From Mariniphaga sp041687215 (GTDB taxonomy: Bacteria; Bacteroidota; Bacteroidia; Bacteroidales; Prolixibacteraceae), in contig NZ_JAWLCI010000006.1 in assembly GCF_041687215.1 (NCBI RefSeq), forward strand, positions 1-64,000: DNA of 64,000 nucleotides, read 5' to 3'. Made by a program: the position numbers and the translations under genes. Every line of letters begins with the position of its first letter. Positions within the stretch are counted from its first letter, which is position 1. Below the pieces are notes generated by a model. It did not search any database and had not been told where the DNA came from. It saw only the letters and a list, made by a program, of their open reading frames with translations. This document shows, in pieces, positions 24,938 to 34,346 of this stretch.

Positions 24938-27919
24938 ATGAATTTTAATATAGAAGACATTACACTTGCAAGTATTTATAAGCGCAAAAAAACTGACAGG
25001 GATATTTTTCAGGAACTCATGCCTTACAAGGTGAAGGAAGTTTTGCTGGTTGCTACCCTTTACGATTCATATACCATTGTTCGTGAAGGACAATTCAGCG
25101 ATAAAATTTTTGGAGAATACCTTCAGTTGAATTTGTATGCAGCACCCCGTTTTACCAGTGTAAACTCCACTGAAGATGCGCTGCTGACACTTGAGCATAA
25201 AGATTTTGATTTAATTATTGTAATGGCCGGCCTGGATAAAGATTCTGCTGTTGAAACTGCACGTGCAATTGGAAAGCTGCGCCCTCGAATTCCGCTTCTG
25301 CTGCTGGCAAACAACAACTCCGATCTGCGCTTTTTTCAGGCAGAAGGACGAAAACTGGACTTTATTGACCGGATTTTTGTCTGGAACGGAAACTCCAACG
25401 TTTTTCTGGCCATGATTAAATATATTGAGGACAAAAAAAATGTGGCCCGCGATACGCAAAACGGGAATGTACGTGTAGTATTGCTGGTGGAAGACAGCAT
25501 TCAGTATTATTCGCGCTATTTACCCATGCTGTACACCACAATCATGACCCAAACCCAGATTCTGGTGCAGGAAGATGCCAAGGATGAATTGCACAAGATT
25601 TTAAAAATGCGTGCCCGTCCCAAAGTTATACTGGTGGATACTTATGAAGAAGCTGTTCAGATAATTAACAGCTACCGCAGGTATATGCTTTGTGTTATTT
25701 CTGATGTGAAATTTGAAAAAGATGGAAAAGAAGACGGCGATGCTGGCATTGAGTTGCTCAAGTTTGCCAAAAGCACCTTAAAATATCCTATTCCGGTTTT
25801 ACTTCAATCACAGGAAATTTCGAATGCAGCCCGGGCTAAAGAAATTCAGGCTGAATTCATCAATAAAAATTCAGAAAGCCTTTCAATGGATATTCTGAAT
25901 TTTCTTTACCGGCGGCTGGGGTTTGGTAATTTTGTTTTTAAAGGAAAAGATGGAAAACCCATTACCGAGGCTGCAAATTTGAATGAATTCCAGGAAAAAT
26001 TCAGGGAAATTCCTGCAGAAGCATTATTGTATCACGGACGCCGGAATTCTTTTTCAACCTGGCTAATGGCGCGTGGTGAAATAAACATGGCTGAACTTCT
26101 GCGTCCGATTAAAACGGAAGACTTTGAATCGGCGGAAGAACTTCGCCAGTTTTGCCTCGATGTTTTTAAAACTTCCCGGTTCGAAAAACTGAAAGGTACA
26201 ATTGTGAACTTCGATCCTTCGCTGGTAAATTCCAACCGGCTGGTTGTTCGTATGGCAAAAGGTTCATTGGGTGGAAAGGGCCGCGGAATTGCTTTTATCT
26301 GCAACTTCATTGAAAATATTGATTTTCATAAACTAATTCCTGATTTGAATATCCGTATTCCGGCTACTGCGGTAATTGGCGCGCTTGAATTTGATAAATT
26401 TGTGGAAACCAATAATTTGTATGAAGATATTTATTCGCTGAACGACTATAATTCCATACGGCAGCATTTTCTCGATTCCGAATTTGATGAAAAAATCAGA
26501 GAACGACTCCTGGAGTATGTAAAAGGGGTTGACAAGCCCCTCGCAGTAAGGTCATCGGGTTTGTTTGAAGATTCGTTACTTCAACCCTTTTCGGGGGTTT
26601 ATTCAACTTACCTTATTCCTAATAATCACCCCGATTTGGAAGTACGTTACCAGCAGCTTGAAACAGTAGTAAAATTAGTTTATTCCAGTATTTTTACTGA
26701 GTCCGCACAAGCCTATTTCGAAGCCATAAACTATAAAATTGAAGAGGAAAAAATGGCTGTTGTTATCCAGGAGGTAGTGGGGCAGAATTACAACAATAAA
26801 TATTATCCTACCATTTCCGGAGTTGCACAGTCATACAATTATTATCCGGTATCGTATATGCAGCCCGAGGATGGATTTTCAGTTGCAGCCGTGGGTTTGG
26901 GAATGTATGTGGTTGGCGGTGAAAATTCATTTCGGTTTTGTCCCAGGTATCCCACTATTAATCCAACCACAATTGGCGATTTGCTAAGGAATTCTCAAAA
27001 AGACTTTTATGCCATCGATCTTTCTGTTTCAGAAATTGATTTGGTTACTGCCGGTGAAGATGCATTTATTAAAAAATACCGTATCAGAGAAGCAGAGCAA
27101 GATGGTACTTTGGAACATTCCGCATCAACCTATTTAATGGAGAATGACGACCTGGTGCCAGGTATTCAGGGTGAGGGACCAAAAGTAATTGATTTTGCCA
27201 ATATTCTGAAATACAACTATCTGCCACTTTCAGAAACATTGCAAATACTGCTAAAACTATTTAAAGAGGCTATGGGTTCTCCTGTTGAAATAGAATATGC
27301 ACTGGATCTTGATTCAGCCGAAAACGGACTGCCCACTTTTTATTTGCTCCAGATTAAACCACTTATCAGGGTGGAACAACAGGTTGACATTGACCTTGGA
27401 CAGGTGGATGAAGAAAATGTTTTTATGTATGCTGAACGTGGCATGGGAAATGGAAAAATTGATACCATTAAAGATGTGGTTTATGTTGATCCTGAAATGT
27501 TTGACAAAACCAAAACCCGCCAAATGGCAACCGAAATAAGCAAGCTAAACCAATATTTTGAAACCCACAAAAAAGAATATATTTTAATTGGGCCGGGAAG
27601 ATGGGGATCCCGCGACCCGTTTACCGGAATTCCAGTATTGTGGGCCAATATATCAAAAGCACGCGTAATTGTTGAAATGGGCTTGCCCAATTATCCACTC
27701 GATGCTTCTTTGGGATCGCATTTTTTTCATAACGTTACTTCTATGAACGTTGGTTATTTTTCAGTCCCGCATAATACCAGCGACGCAAAACTGAATATGG
27801 ATGTTTTAAAACATCAAAAACTGGTAAACGAAACAGGCTTTATTAAACATGTTGAATTTGAGGAACCACTTACTGTGTTAATGAATGGGAAAGATCGCCA
27901 TGCACTTATTCATTTTTAA
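24938..27919 (+). CDS. Receiver - PEP synthase (ATP-grasp)-like fusion protein
   Basis: 993 residues from the ATG at 24938 (an in-frame TTG at 24929 is less likely). Two receiver-like modules come first: ~30-165 (FDLIIVMAGLDKDSAVE) and ~175-325 (VVLLVEDSIQYYSR, CVISDVKF, FINKNS). From ~370 follows a domain of the PEP-synthase/PPDK ATP-binding type, with KGSLGGKGRGIAF, LAVRSSGLFEDS near residue 537 and FYLLQIKPL near 800. The phosphohistidine swivel domain and the PEP/pyruvate barrel of true PEP synthases are missing, so it is not a complete dikinase. A phosphotransfer or signalling role is possible. The first module lacks a clean phospho-Asp context; the second keeps Asp in ISDVKF. Confidence 0.75.
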   Translation: MNFNIEDITLASIYKRKKTDRDIFQELMPYKVKEVLLVATLYDSYTIVREGQFSDKIFGEYLQLNLYAAPRFTSVNSTEDALLTLEHKDFDLIIVMAGLDKDSAVETARAIGKLRPRIPLLLLANNNSDLRFFQAEGRKLDFIDRIFVWNGNSNVFLAMIKYIEDKKNVARDTQNGNVRVVLLVEDSIQYYSRYLPMLYTTIMTQTQILVQEDAKDELHKILKMRARPKVILVDTYEEAVQIINSYRRYMLCVISDVKFEKDGKEDGDAGIELLKFAKSTLKYPIPVLLQSQEISNAARAKEIQAEFINKNSESLSMDILNFLYRRLGFGNFVFKGKDGKPITEAANLNEFQEKFREIPAEALLYHGRRNSFSTWLMARGEINMAELLRPIKTEDFESAEELRQFCLDVFKTSRFEKLKGTIVNFDPSLVNSNRLVVRMAKGSLGGKGRGIAFICNFIENIDFHKLIPDLNIRIPATAVIGALEFDKFVETNNLYEDIYSLNDYNSIRQHFLDSEFDEKIRERLLEYVKGVDKPLAVRSSGLFEDSLLQPFSGVYSTYLIPNNHPDLEVRYQQLETVVKLVYSSIFTESAQAYFEAINYKIEEEKMAVVIQEVVGQNYNNKYYPTISGVAQSYNYYPVSYMQPEDGFSVAAVGLGMYVVGGENSFRFCPRYPTINPTTIGDLLRNSQKDFYAIDLSVSEIDLVTAGEDAFIKKYRIREAEQDGTLEHSASTYLMENDDLVPGIQGEGPKVIDFANILKYNYLPLSETLQILLKLFKEAMGSPVEIEYALDLDSAENGLPTFYLLQIKPLIRVEQQVDIDLGQVDEENVFMYAERGMGNGKIDTIKDVVYVDPEMFDKTKTRQMATEISKLNQYFETHKKEYILIGPGRWGSRDPFTGIPVLWANISKARVIVEMGLPNYPLDASLGSHFFHNVTSMNVGYFSVPHNTSDAKLNMDVLKHQKLVNETGFIKHVEFEEPLTVLMNGKDRHALIHF

Positions 27920-27969
27920 CATGAAGTGTTAATTTATTTTCAATCTGAATGGAATATACAATACTGAAA

Positions 27970-27999
27970 TTTGGCATTTAATTTTATAGTATATCTTTG
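27970..27999 (+). promoter_or_regulatory. Promoter of hppA
   Basis: TTTG (27970-27973), 18-nt spacer, TATCTTTG (27992-27999): a near-ideal Bacteroidota promoter, giving a leader of about 105 nt before the ATG at 28112. Confidence 0.6.
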
Positions 28000-28111
28000 T
28001 CCGTTGGAGAAATTTTTTGTGACAGTAGCCAGACTTTAATTTTTTATTCAAAATAAAAACAGAAATTTTTAATCTAAACCGTAACATTTGTTACATAAAA
28101 ATTATCATCTT

Positions 28112-30439
28112 ATGAGTAGCATGTTTATTTTAGTTCCATTTGCTTCCATTCTTGCATTGGTTTTTGCCTGGTTTTTCTTCAAATCGATGATGAAGAATTC
28201 GGAAGGTACTCCCCGTATGATTGAGATTGCGCAGTATGTAAGGGAGGGCGCAATGGCTTATTTAAAACGGCAATACAAAGTAGTAGCCATTGTATTTATT
28301 ATTTTGTTTGCGCTGTTAACAATTATGGCCTATTTCAATGTTCAAAATCCATTTGTGCCGGTTGCCTTTCTTACAGGTGGTTTTTTCTCAGGCCTTTGTG
28401 GTTTTCTGGGAATGAAAACAGCAACATTTGCTTCGGCGCGTACCGCTCACGGTGCATCGCAGTCGTTAAACAAAGGTTTGCAGGTAGCATTCCGCAGTGG
28501 AGCCGTAATGGGTCTTGTGGTTGTTGGCTTTGCACTGCTCGACATTGCTGCATGGTTTTGGATTTTGAATGAGTACGTTTATACTCCCGACAACATGGCC
28601 AATGGCCTTCACTTTTTAGGGTTAAACCTGGTTCATGCTCATCCTGAGTATGTAACAAACGGACTTATCAACTCTGCCGGAGAACGGGTTAAATTAATTG
28701 AGATTACTGTAACCATGCTTACATTTGGTATGGGTGCTTCTACGCAGGCTTTGTTTGCACGTGTTGGCGGTGGTATTTATACCAAAGCTGCCGATGTAGG
28801 TGCCGACCTGGTTGGTAAAGTGGAAGCCGGTATTCCGGAAGATGACCCGCGTAACCCTGCAACAATTGCCGATAATGTTGGTGATAATGTTGGTGATGTT
28901 GCCGGCATGGGCGCAGACCTTTACGAATCGTATGCCGGTTCAATCCTGGCAACTGCAGCATTGGGAGCATCCCTGCCTGCATTGGTAATGCAGGATGCAG
29001 GACTTACGGCTTACCAGGCAGTTCTCGCGCCAATGATGGTTGCTGCAATTGGTATTATCCTCTCGATTCTTGGCATTTTTATGGTTCGTACAAAAGAGTC
29101 GGCTACACAAAAAACTTTGCTTAACGCACTTTTACTGGGAACCGGTGGAAGTTCTCTTTTGGTTTTAATTGCAATGGTAGGCCTGGTAATGTTAGGTTGG
29201 GTAACCTGGGGTGTTTTCTGGGCAGTGGTAATAGGTTTAGCGGCCGGTGTAATCATCGGGCAGGCTACTGAGTATTTTACTTCCGATGAATACAAACCAA
29301 CAAAAGGAATTGCCAAACAAGCTCAGCAGGGACCTGCTACAACAATTATTGATGGTCTTGCAGTGGGAATGTATTCTACCTGGATACCGGTTGTAACTAT
29401 TGTATTGGGAATTATGGGAGCATTCTGGGCTGCCGGAGGCGCACAACATTTTGCAATGGGCGTTTACGGTATTGGGTTTGCTGCTGTGGGAATGCTTTCA
29501 ACCCTTGGTATTACGCTTGCTACTGATGCTTTTGGGCCAATTGCCGATAACGCTGGCGGAAATGCAGAAATGGCTGAACTTGATCCTCAAGTACGCGAAC
29601 GTACTGATGCGCTCGATATGCTTGGAAATACAACTGCAGCCACAGGTAAAGGTTTTGCCATCGGTTCTGCAGCACTTACTGCCATGGCACTTATTTCAGC
29701 CTATATGGAAGAAGTGAGATTATGGTTCGATAAAATTGCAAAAGCAGGTGAAGGCTTTGTTACCAAAGGCGGCTATGTTTTCTATCATGATGTGGCACCT
29801 GTTGTTGAAGATGGTGTAGAAGTTATAAAAATTTCAACTGCTTCGGTTAAACAATTTTCTGCTGCGTATGATATTACCCTGTTCAATCCATTGTTCCTGG
29901 GTGGAATTTTCCTCGGATCGATGATGGCTTTTGTTTTCAGTGCCATGACAATGAAAGCAGTTGGTCGGGCAGCAGGCGCCATGGTTGACGAAGTACGTCG
30001 CCAGTTCCGCGAAATTAAAGGAATTCTGGAAGGAAAAGCAATACCTGAATATGCCAAATGTGTTGAAATTTCAACAAAAGGCGCACAACGCGAAATGATG
30101 CTTCCTTCGCTGGTGGCTATTTTTGTTCCGGTAATTGTTGGAGCAGCCATGGGTGTTGCAGGTGTGGTTGGTTTGCTGGCAGGTGGTTTAACAACAGGTT
30201 TTACCCTGGCAGTATTCATGAACAACGCCGGAGGCGCATGGGACAACGCTAAAAAATTCATTGAAAAAGGAAATTACGGCGGTAAAGGTGGAGAAGCTCA
30301 CAAAGCAGGTGTTGTTGGTGATACCGTTGGCGATCCATTTAAAGATACTTCTGGTCCTTCACTGAATATTTTAATCAAATTGATGACAATGGTTTCAGTT
30401 GTAATGGCCGGTTTAACCGTGACATTAAGTTTGATGTAA
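28112..30439 (+). CDS. hppA: K+-dependent ion-pumping membrane pyrophosphatase
   Basis: 775 residues from ATG 28112 (an upstream in-frame TTG is unlikely); many membrane segments. PPi-binding motifs are intact: GADLVGKVEAGIPEDDPRN with NVGDNVGDVAG near residue 235-265, and GDTVGDPFKDTSGPS near the C-terminus. GNTTAATGKGF has Ala where K+-independent enzymes carry Lys, so it should be K+-dependent; such enzymes in Bacteroidota pump Na+ or Na+/H+. It conserves energy from biosynthetic pyrophosphate, useful for a fermenter. An extra cytoplasmic stretch (~530-590) makes it slightly long. It is followed by a strong terminator. Confidence 0.95.
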   Translation: MSSMFILVPFASILALVFAWFFFKSMMKNSEGTPRMIEIAQYVREGAMAYLKRQYKVVAIVFIILFALLTIMAYFNVQNPFVPVAFLTGGFFSGLCGFLGMKTATFASARTAHGASQSLNKGLQVAFRSGAVMGLVVVGFALLDIAAWFWILNEYVYTPDNMANGLHFLGLNLVHAHPEYVTNGLINSAGERVKLIEITVTMLTFGMGASTQALFARVGGGIYTKAADVGADLVGKVEAGIPEDDPRNPATIADNVGDNVGDVAGMGADLYESYAGSILATAALGASLPALVMQDAGLTAYQAVLAPMMVAAIGIILSILGIFMVRTKESATQKTLLNALLLGTGGSSLLVLIAMVGLVMLGWVTWGVFWAVVIGLAAGVIIGQATEYFTSDEYKPTKGIAKQAQQGPATTIIDGLAVGMYSTWIPVVTIVLGIMGAFWAAGGAQHFAMGVYGIGFAAVGMLSTLGITLATDAFGPIADNAGGNAEMAELDPQVRERTDALDMLGNTTAATGKGFAIGSAALTAMALISAYMEEVRLWFDKIAKAGEGFVTKGGYVFYHDVAPVVEDGVEVIKISTASVKQFSAAYDITLFNPLFLGGIFLGSMMAFVFSAMTMKAVGRAAGAMVDEVRRQFREIKGILEGKAIPEYAKCVEISTKGAQREMMLPSLVAIFVPVIVGAAMGVAGVVGLLAGGLTTGFTLAVFMNNAGGAWDNAKKFIEKGNYGGKGGEAHKAGVVGDTVGDPFKDTSGPSLNILIKLMTMVSVVMAGLTVTLSLM

Positions 30440-30455
30440 CCAGTGTTTTTTTTAA

Positions 30456-30494
30456 AAAAAAAGCCATCTGCAAGCCCTGTAGGTGGCTTTTTTA
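30456..30494 (+). terminator. Terminator after hppA
   Basis: GCCATCTGCA (30463-30472) pairs with TGTAGGTGGC (30478-30487) through G-C, A-T and three G-T pairs around the 5-nt loop AGCCC. An A-run precedes and a T-run (30488-30493) follows. Confidence 0.85.
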
Positions 30495-30639
30495 TTGCTT
30501 TTTTTGAAAGACATATCATTCAACTATATTCCCCATAGATATTATTGAAGGGAAATTCAATACAATTTAAATTCATTCTTGAACAAAATCTTTTTATATT
30601 TAGTTTTTTAATTAGAATATTAACTAAAAATCAAAGGAT

Positions 30640-31653
30640 ATGGCAAATCTTTCTGTTACCTACATGGGTATAAAACTGAAAAGCCCGCTTATTTTGGGCT
30701 CATGTAATCTGTCAATGAAACCTGGCGTTCCGGAACAACTCGAAGAAGCCGGAATTGGTGCAATAGTATATAAATCGCTTTTCGAAGAACAGGTTCAGTT
30801 GGAAGACCTGCAAATGTCGGAAGATTTATCAGAGTATGAGTACCGGAATGCTGAAATGGAGCGACTGTTTCCAAGTATTGAACATGCCGGACCCAAAGAA
30901 CACCTCTTCAATCTCGAAAAACTCAAAAAGAGTGTAAACATTCCTGTTTTTGCAAGTTTAAACGCCATTTACGAACCTACCTGGGTTGAATATGCAAAGT
31001 TGCTGGAAAAAACCGGAGTTGATGGTTTGGAGCTTAATTTATATGCAGAACCCGGGTATTTTGAAATTTCGGGGCAGTCTATTGAAGACAAGCAGGTACA
31101 AATTGTGGAAGCTGTTAAACAGGCTGTAAAAATACCTGTGAGTGTTAAATTAAGTTTGTATTACTCAAATCCTTTGAACTTTATTAAAAAGATAGATGAA
31201 GCCGGTGCAGATGCTTATGTGCTTTTTAACCGGCTCTTTCAGCCCGATATTGATTTAGATGATCAGGAATTTCATTATTCATGGAACCTGAGTAACCGCA
31301 AAGATCATCTGCTTGCCCTTCGTTTTGCCGGTTTGTTATACGGAAATTTGGATGGCAGTATTTGTGCCAGCAGGGGAGTTTACAATGCCAAAGATGTTAT
31401 TAAACTGATACTTGCAGGTGCCGACACGGTGCAGGTGGTTAGTACTGTTTACAAAAATAAACCAGAGGTTATTTCGGATATTTTAATAGATATAAATCGC
31501 TGGATGGATGAGCATGAATTCAAATCACTCGATGATTTCAGAGGTAAACTTTCGCGTAAAAATCTGAAAGATCCGTTTGTTTATCAGCGTGGACAATACG
31601 TCGATATTCTGATGAAGTCGGAAGAAGTATTCAAAAAATACCCGATGAAATAA
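30640..31653 (+). CDS. Dihydroorotate dehydrogenase-like FMN protein
   Basis: 337 residues forming a TIM barrel of the DHOD type: MGIKLKSPLILGSCNLS at the start, PVFASLNAI near residue 105, GLELNLYAEP near 128, PVSVKLSLYYSN near 165 and GADTVQVVSTVY near 263 (FMN phosphate-binding region). It is not the canonical PyrD: the C-terminal tail (FVYQRGQYVDIL) is typical of a DHOD-like paralog found alone in Bacteroidota and clostridia, whose substrate is unknown. Single-gene unit between two terminators. Confidence 0.78.
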   Translation: MANLSVTYMGIKLKSPLILGSCNLSMKPGVPEQLEEAGIGAIVYKSLFEEQVQLEDLQMSEDLSEYEYRNAEMERLFPSIEHAGPKEHLFNLEKLKKSVNIPVFASLNAIYEPTWVEYAKLLEKTGVDGLELNLYAEPGYFEISGQSIEDKQVQIVEAVKQAVKIPVSVKLSLYYSNPLNFIKKIDEAGADAYVLFNRLFQPDIDLDDQEFHYSWNLSNRKDHLLALRFAGLLYGNLDGSICASRGVYNAKDVIKLILAGADTVQVVSTVYKNKPEVISDILIDINRWMDEHEFKSLDDFRGKLSRKNLKDPFVYQRGQYVDILMKSEEVFKKYPMK

Positions 31654-31674
31654 AAATTACAGATATTAAAAACC

Positions 31675-31712
31675 AAAAAAAAACAGGGGCTTTAACAGTT
31701 CCTGTTTTTTTT
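31675..31712. terminator. Bidirectional terminator between convergent genes
   Basis: AAAACAGG and CCTGTTTT form the stem, with A- and T-runs on both sides, so it can serve the DHOD-like gene (+) and the SpoIIE phosphatase gene (-, stop at 31720). Confidence 0.75.
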
Positions 31713-31719
31713 GATTTTT

Positions 31720-32919
31720 TTACAGGTATTCAATTTCAACATGTTTAAAAAATTTGTTGGTCAGAATTTTAATAATACGTTTCACCACAAATTTTCTTAA
31801 TTCAAGTTCCAGAGGCTGTTCCGGGTCCTGATGTGCCCAGTTAATACGGGTTCCTAAAATAATTTCAATGCTGTCGTGCTGTAAAAGCAACTTTACAACT
31901 TTTTCTGCCGGGCTGTCCTGAAGCCGGATTTCGCTGTTATAATTTTCCAGTAATTCTTCCACTTTCCCCAAGGTAAGAATTCCTTCGGTTACCATTTCAA
32001 ATCCATCCATATGGGCAATTGGCGGCAACATTTCAGGATTTTTGGCCAAATGTTCTATTTCTACATTAATGTCAAGTTCACGGGCAATAATTTCGGCAGT
32101 TGTTCCGCCGCAAATAATTTTTTTTCCGTTGAAACTTTTAATGCGATCTGCAAAATCGTAGTCTTTTATTTTATAAAAAGGCGGTCCGGTAATGAGCATA
32201 AATTTCCGTGGTTCCCTGAAATAAATAACACCGCAGGTTGTATCGTCCTTCACTTCAAAATTATCGTTCATTGCTGCCTGGTTAACTATTTTTCGGGCCA
32301 GTTTTGAGGCGGAAATATCGGGCATCCGGTTTGCCTGGTTCAGAGCAAAATCGTAAACATTTTCAATTCCCCAACCCATTGGGTACCGTTTGTTTCCCAA
32401 TCCTGACTGCACCACACCATCAGACAAAAAAACCATCCGGTCTTCTTTGCGGGCAGTAAATTCGCGGCAACGAAGCAGTTTACCCACATTCTCCCTGCCA
32501 CGCACTTCCAGTTCATATTCTTTAGGTTGAAACAGTTTTCCGTTTCTGATTATCAAAACCGGCGGATTATCGTAATTGATAATTCGAACCTGCCCGTCGG
32601 TTTCCAATTCAATAATTGTAAAGGTGGCATAACTCTCTTTACCGTCGCTGCTTTTTGGCAATGCCTCCATAATAATCCGTGCCGAAATTTCGGGTTTGGT
32701 GTGAAAACGGGTATATTTTAAGGCCATGGTGGCAGTTAGTGTTGCCAGCACACTGGCTTTTATTCCGTGGCCTATTCCATCACTCAACACTAAAATAGTC
32801 CGGCCCTCTTCCCTGAAAATATCGGACATAAAAACATCGCCGCAGGCAATTTCACCTTTTGGTTTTTTTTGCTGAACATCTATTTCAATGTGGTAATTGG
32901 GATTATTGGTCGTCACCAT
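31720..32919 (-). CDS. SpoIIE-type (PP2C-like) serine phosphatase
   Basis: 399 residues. The phosphatase domain occupies ~20-245: SDGIGHGIKA near residue 46 and VFLSDGVVQSG near 165 hold metal-binding Asp residues, and DDTTCGVIYF near 225 closes the domain. The C-terminal ~150 residues (FNGKKIICGGTTAEIIAREL) are a separate domain also found in SpoIIE-like proteins beside [FeFe]-hydrogenases. It would dephosphorylate a serine/threonine-phosphorylated partner, plausibly a substrate of the RsbW-like ATPase encoded divergently. Its start overlaps the end of the PAS gene by 17 nt, so the pair is co-translated. Confidence 0.85.
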   Translation of the reverse strand: MVTTNNPNYHIEIDVQQKKPKGEIACGDVFMSDIFREEGRTILVLSDGIGHGIKASVLATLTATMALKYTRFHTKPEISARIIMEALPKSSDGKESYATFTIIELETDGQVRIINYDNPPVLIIRNGKLFQPKEYELEVRGRENVGKLLRCREFTARKEDRMVFLSDGVVQSGLGNKRYPMGWGIENVYDFALNQANRMPDISASKLARKIVNQAAMNDNFEVKDDTTCGVIYFREPRKFMLITGPPFYKIKDYDFADRIKSFNGKKIICGGTTAEIIARELDINVEIEHLAKNPEMLPPIAHMDGFEMVTEGILTLGKVEELLENYNSEIRLQDSPAEKVVKLLLQHDSIEIILGTRINWAHQDPEQPLELELRKFVVKRIIKILTNKFFKHVEIEYL

Positions 32920-33829
32920 ATCTGTACGATTGAATGATTGAATTCAGTAATTCTTCGGTTTCTGCTGCATTTTCGCCAAGCAGGTGGGCAATTTTCTGAA
33001 CGGTGTCAATATTCTGTTCTTTAATGCGTTGCGCCCGGTTTATAATTTCATCGCGGACAAGCAGGGGCGCCGACATGTCGCGAATTACGGCTCCAACTAC
33101 CTTTTGTTTATACAACGTAACCACCGAAATATGCAGTAGTTTATTGCTGAATTTAATATCCCGTTCCAAAATTTCTTCGCCCGACGAAAGAATGCTCGAC
33201 ATCATTTTGAAAATAACTTCAGGAACCAGTACTTCAACATCGGCCCCTTTTAACCCGGGAATGGTTTCATACAACTCGGTTGTTTCTTCACCCATTAGCC
33301 GTGCAAAACTTTCGTTCGAATCCACAACTTTGTGGTTTTCGTCCATCATTATAATTCCTACGTTGATTTTATGCAACATGTGCGACGAAATTTCCATCGA
33401 CTCCTGTGCTTTTTCCAGGCGTAATTCGGTTTTTTTCAGTTTGGTTACATCGTTTATCGATCCAACAATGCCAACAACTTCACCTTCGTTATTATGGATA
33501 GTTGCTTTATTTATAACAACATCCATGCGCGAACCATCCTTTTGCCGCACCTGGGTTTCGTACATCTGAACATCAGGATTGGCAAGCAACTCCTGGTCTT
33601 TATGGTAATAAATTTCGGCCATATGTTTGGTATGAATGTCGTAAACCGATTGCCCGATAATCTGTTCCCTGGGTTTTCCCGAAAACTCCTCGTGTGCTTT
33701 GTTGCACATTTGGTAAACACCCTTTAAATCTCTGTAAAATATGGGAATGGGTAGTGCATCAAAAATTTTCTGGTAAAATTCCGGATCTTTTATATTACCC
33801 GGCAGAAAAGACTTTTTATCGTAAATCAT
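32903..33829 (-). CDS. Tandem-PAS sensor protein
   Basis: 308 residues with no transmembrane segment. PAS 1 spans ~15-130 (DALPIPIFYRDLKGVYQMCN, then EVVGIVGSINDVTKLKK), PAS 2 ~150-260 (INVGIIMMDENHKVVDSNESFARLMG). A C-terminal helical tail (residues ~265-305, RDEIINRAQRIKEQNIDTVQ) may dimerise. There is no kinase domain; output is probably by contact with the SpoIIE phosphatase encoded in the overlapping next gene. PAS plus SpoIIE beside sensory hydrogenases is also known from clostridia, where PAS is often part of the hydrogenase itself. Confidence 0.8.
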   Translation of the reverse strand: MIYDKKSFLPGNIKDPEFYQKIFDALPIPIFYRDLKGVYQMCNKAHEEFSGKPREQIIGQSVYDIHTKHMAEIYYHKDQELLANPDVQMYETQVRQKDGSRMDVVINKATIHNNEGEVVGIVGSINDVTKLKKTELRLEKAQESMEISSHMLHKINVGIIMMDENHKVVDSNESFARLMGEETTELYETIPGLKGADVEVLVPEVIFKMMSSILSSGEEILERDIKFSNKLLHISVVTLYKQKVVGAVIRDMSAPLLVRDEIINRAQRIKEQNIDTVQKIAHLLGENAAETEELLNSIIQSYRYGDDQ

Positions 33830-33957
33830 TTTTAGTTTTTTTCTGGTAAAAATTCAGTCGGAAAAATAGTGAATAAAAACCTTATTTACATTCATTTTAA
33901 ATCTATTTAAAAACAGGAATTCTTGATATTTGGCATAAATTGAGCTTAATCTTACAT

Positions 33958-33965
33958 TATCTTTG
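33958..33965 (+). promoter_or_regulatory. -7 box of the hydrogenase operon
   Basis: TATCTTTG fits TAnnTTTG. A TTTG lies at 33929-33932 but with a 25-nt spacer, longer than usual. Initiation here leaves about 33 nt before the GTG start at 34002. The 172-nt region between the two divergent transcripts must also hold the promoter for the PAS gene, which I could not locate. Confidence 0.45.
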
Positions 33966-34001
33966 CTGAAAAGATTTTACAACCAATTTTAATTACTAAC
34001 C

Positions 34002-34346
34002 GTGAAGATTAGTGACATTATAAAATATACTGAAGCGCATGTTGTTTCCGGAACATTAAAAAACGATAAAGAACTGGATAAAGCATTTAGTTCCGATTTA
34101 ATGAGCGACGTGCTTACACTCGATGAAGATAATATTCTGCTTGTTACGGGCCTTGCCAATCTGCAGTTGATACGTACTGCTGAAATGGCTGATATTCATG
34201 TTATTTTGCTTGCCCGAGGAAAACAAGCCACTCCCGATATGATTGAGCTGGCCAACGAAAATGGCCTCGTATTACTGGAAACATCATTTTCCATTTACAA
34301 AGCAAGTGGAATTTTGTATTTAAACGGTTTAAAAGCGGTGTATTAA
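34002..34346 (+). CDS. DRTGG-domain protein 1
   Basis: 114 residues with a GTG start (no ATG fits the conserved N-terminus MKISDII). The whole protein is one DRTGG-like domain (SSDLMSDVLTLDEDNILLVT near residue 32, ILLARGKQATPDM near 68), the regulatory fold seen in HPr kinase and pyrophosphatase regulators and repeatedly encoded next to [FeFe]-hydrogenases. It probably binds a small ligand or a partner protein. TAATG overlap with the next gene indicates coupling. A paralog lies downstream of the sensor hydrogenase. Confidence 0.75.
   Translation: MKISDIIKYTEAHVVSGTLKNDKELDKAFSSDLMSDVLTLDEDNILLVTGLANLQLIRTAEMADIHVILLARGKQATPDMIELANENGLVLLETSFSIYKASGILYLNGLKAVY

Noticed and set aside
24938..27919. 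Annotation as phosphoenolpyruvate synthase
   Set aside because: Only the nucleotide-binding half is present; phosphohistidine and PEP-binding domains are absent.
33931..33946. Sigma-54-like site upstream of the hydrogenase operon (TTGGCAT with GC at N10)
   Set aside because: The -12 element reads GAGC instead of TTGC, and a TATCTTTG box lies just downstream.
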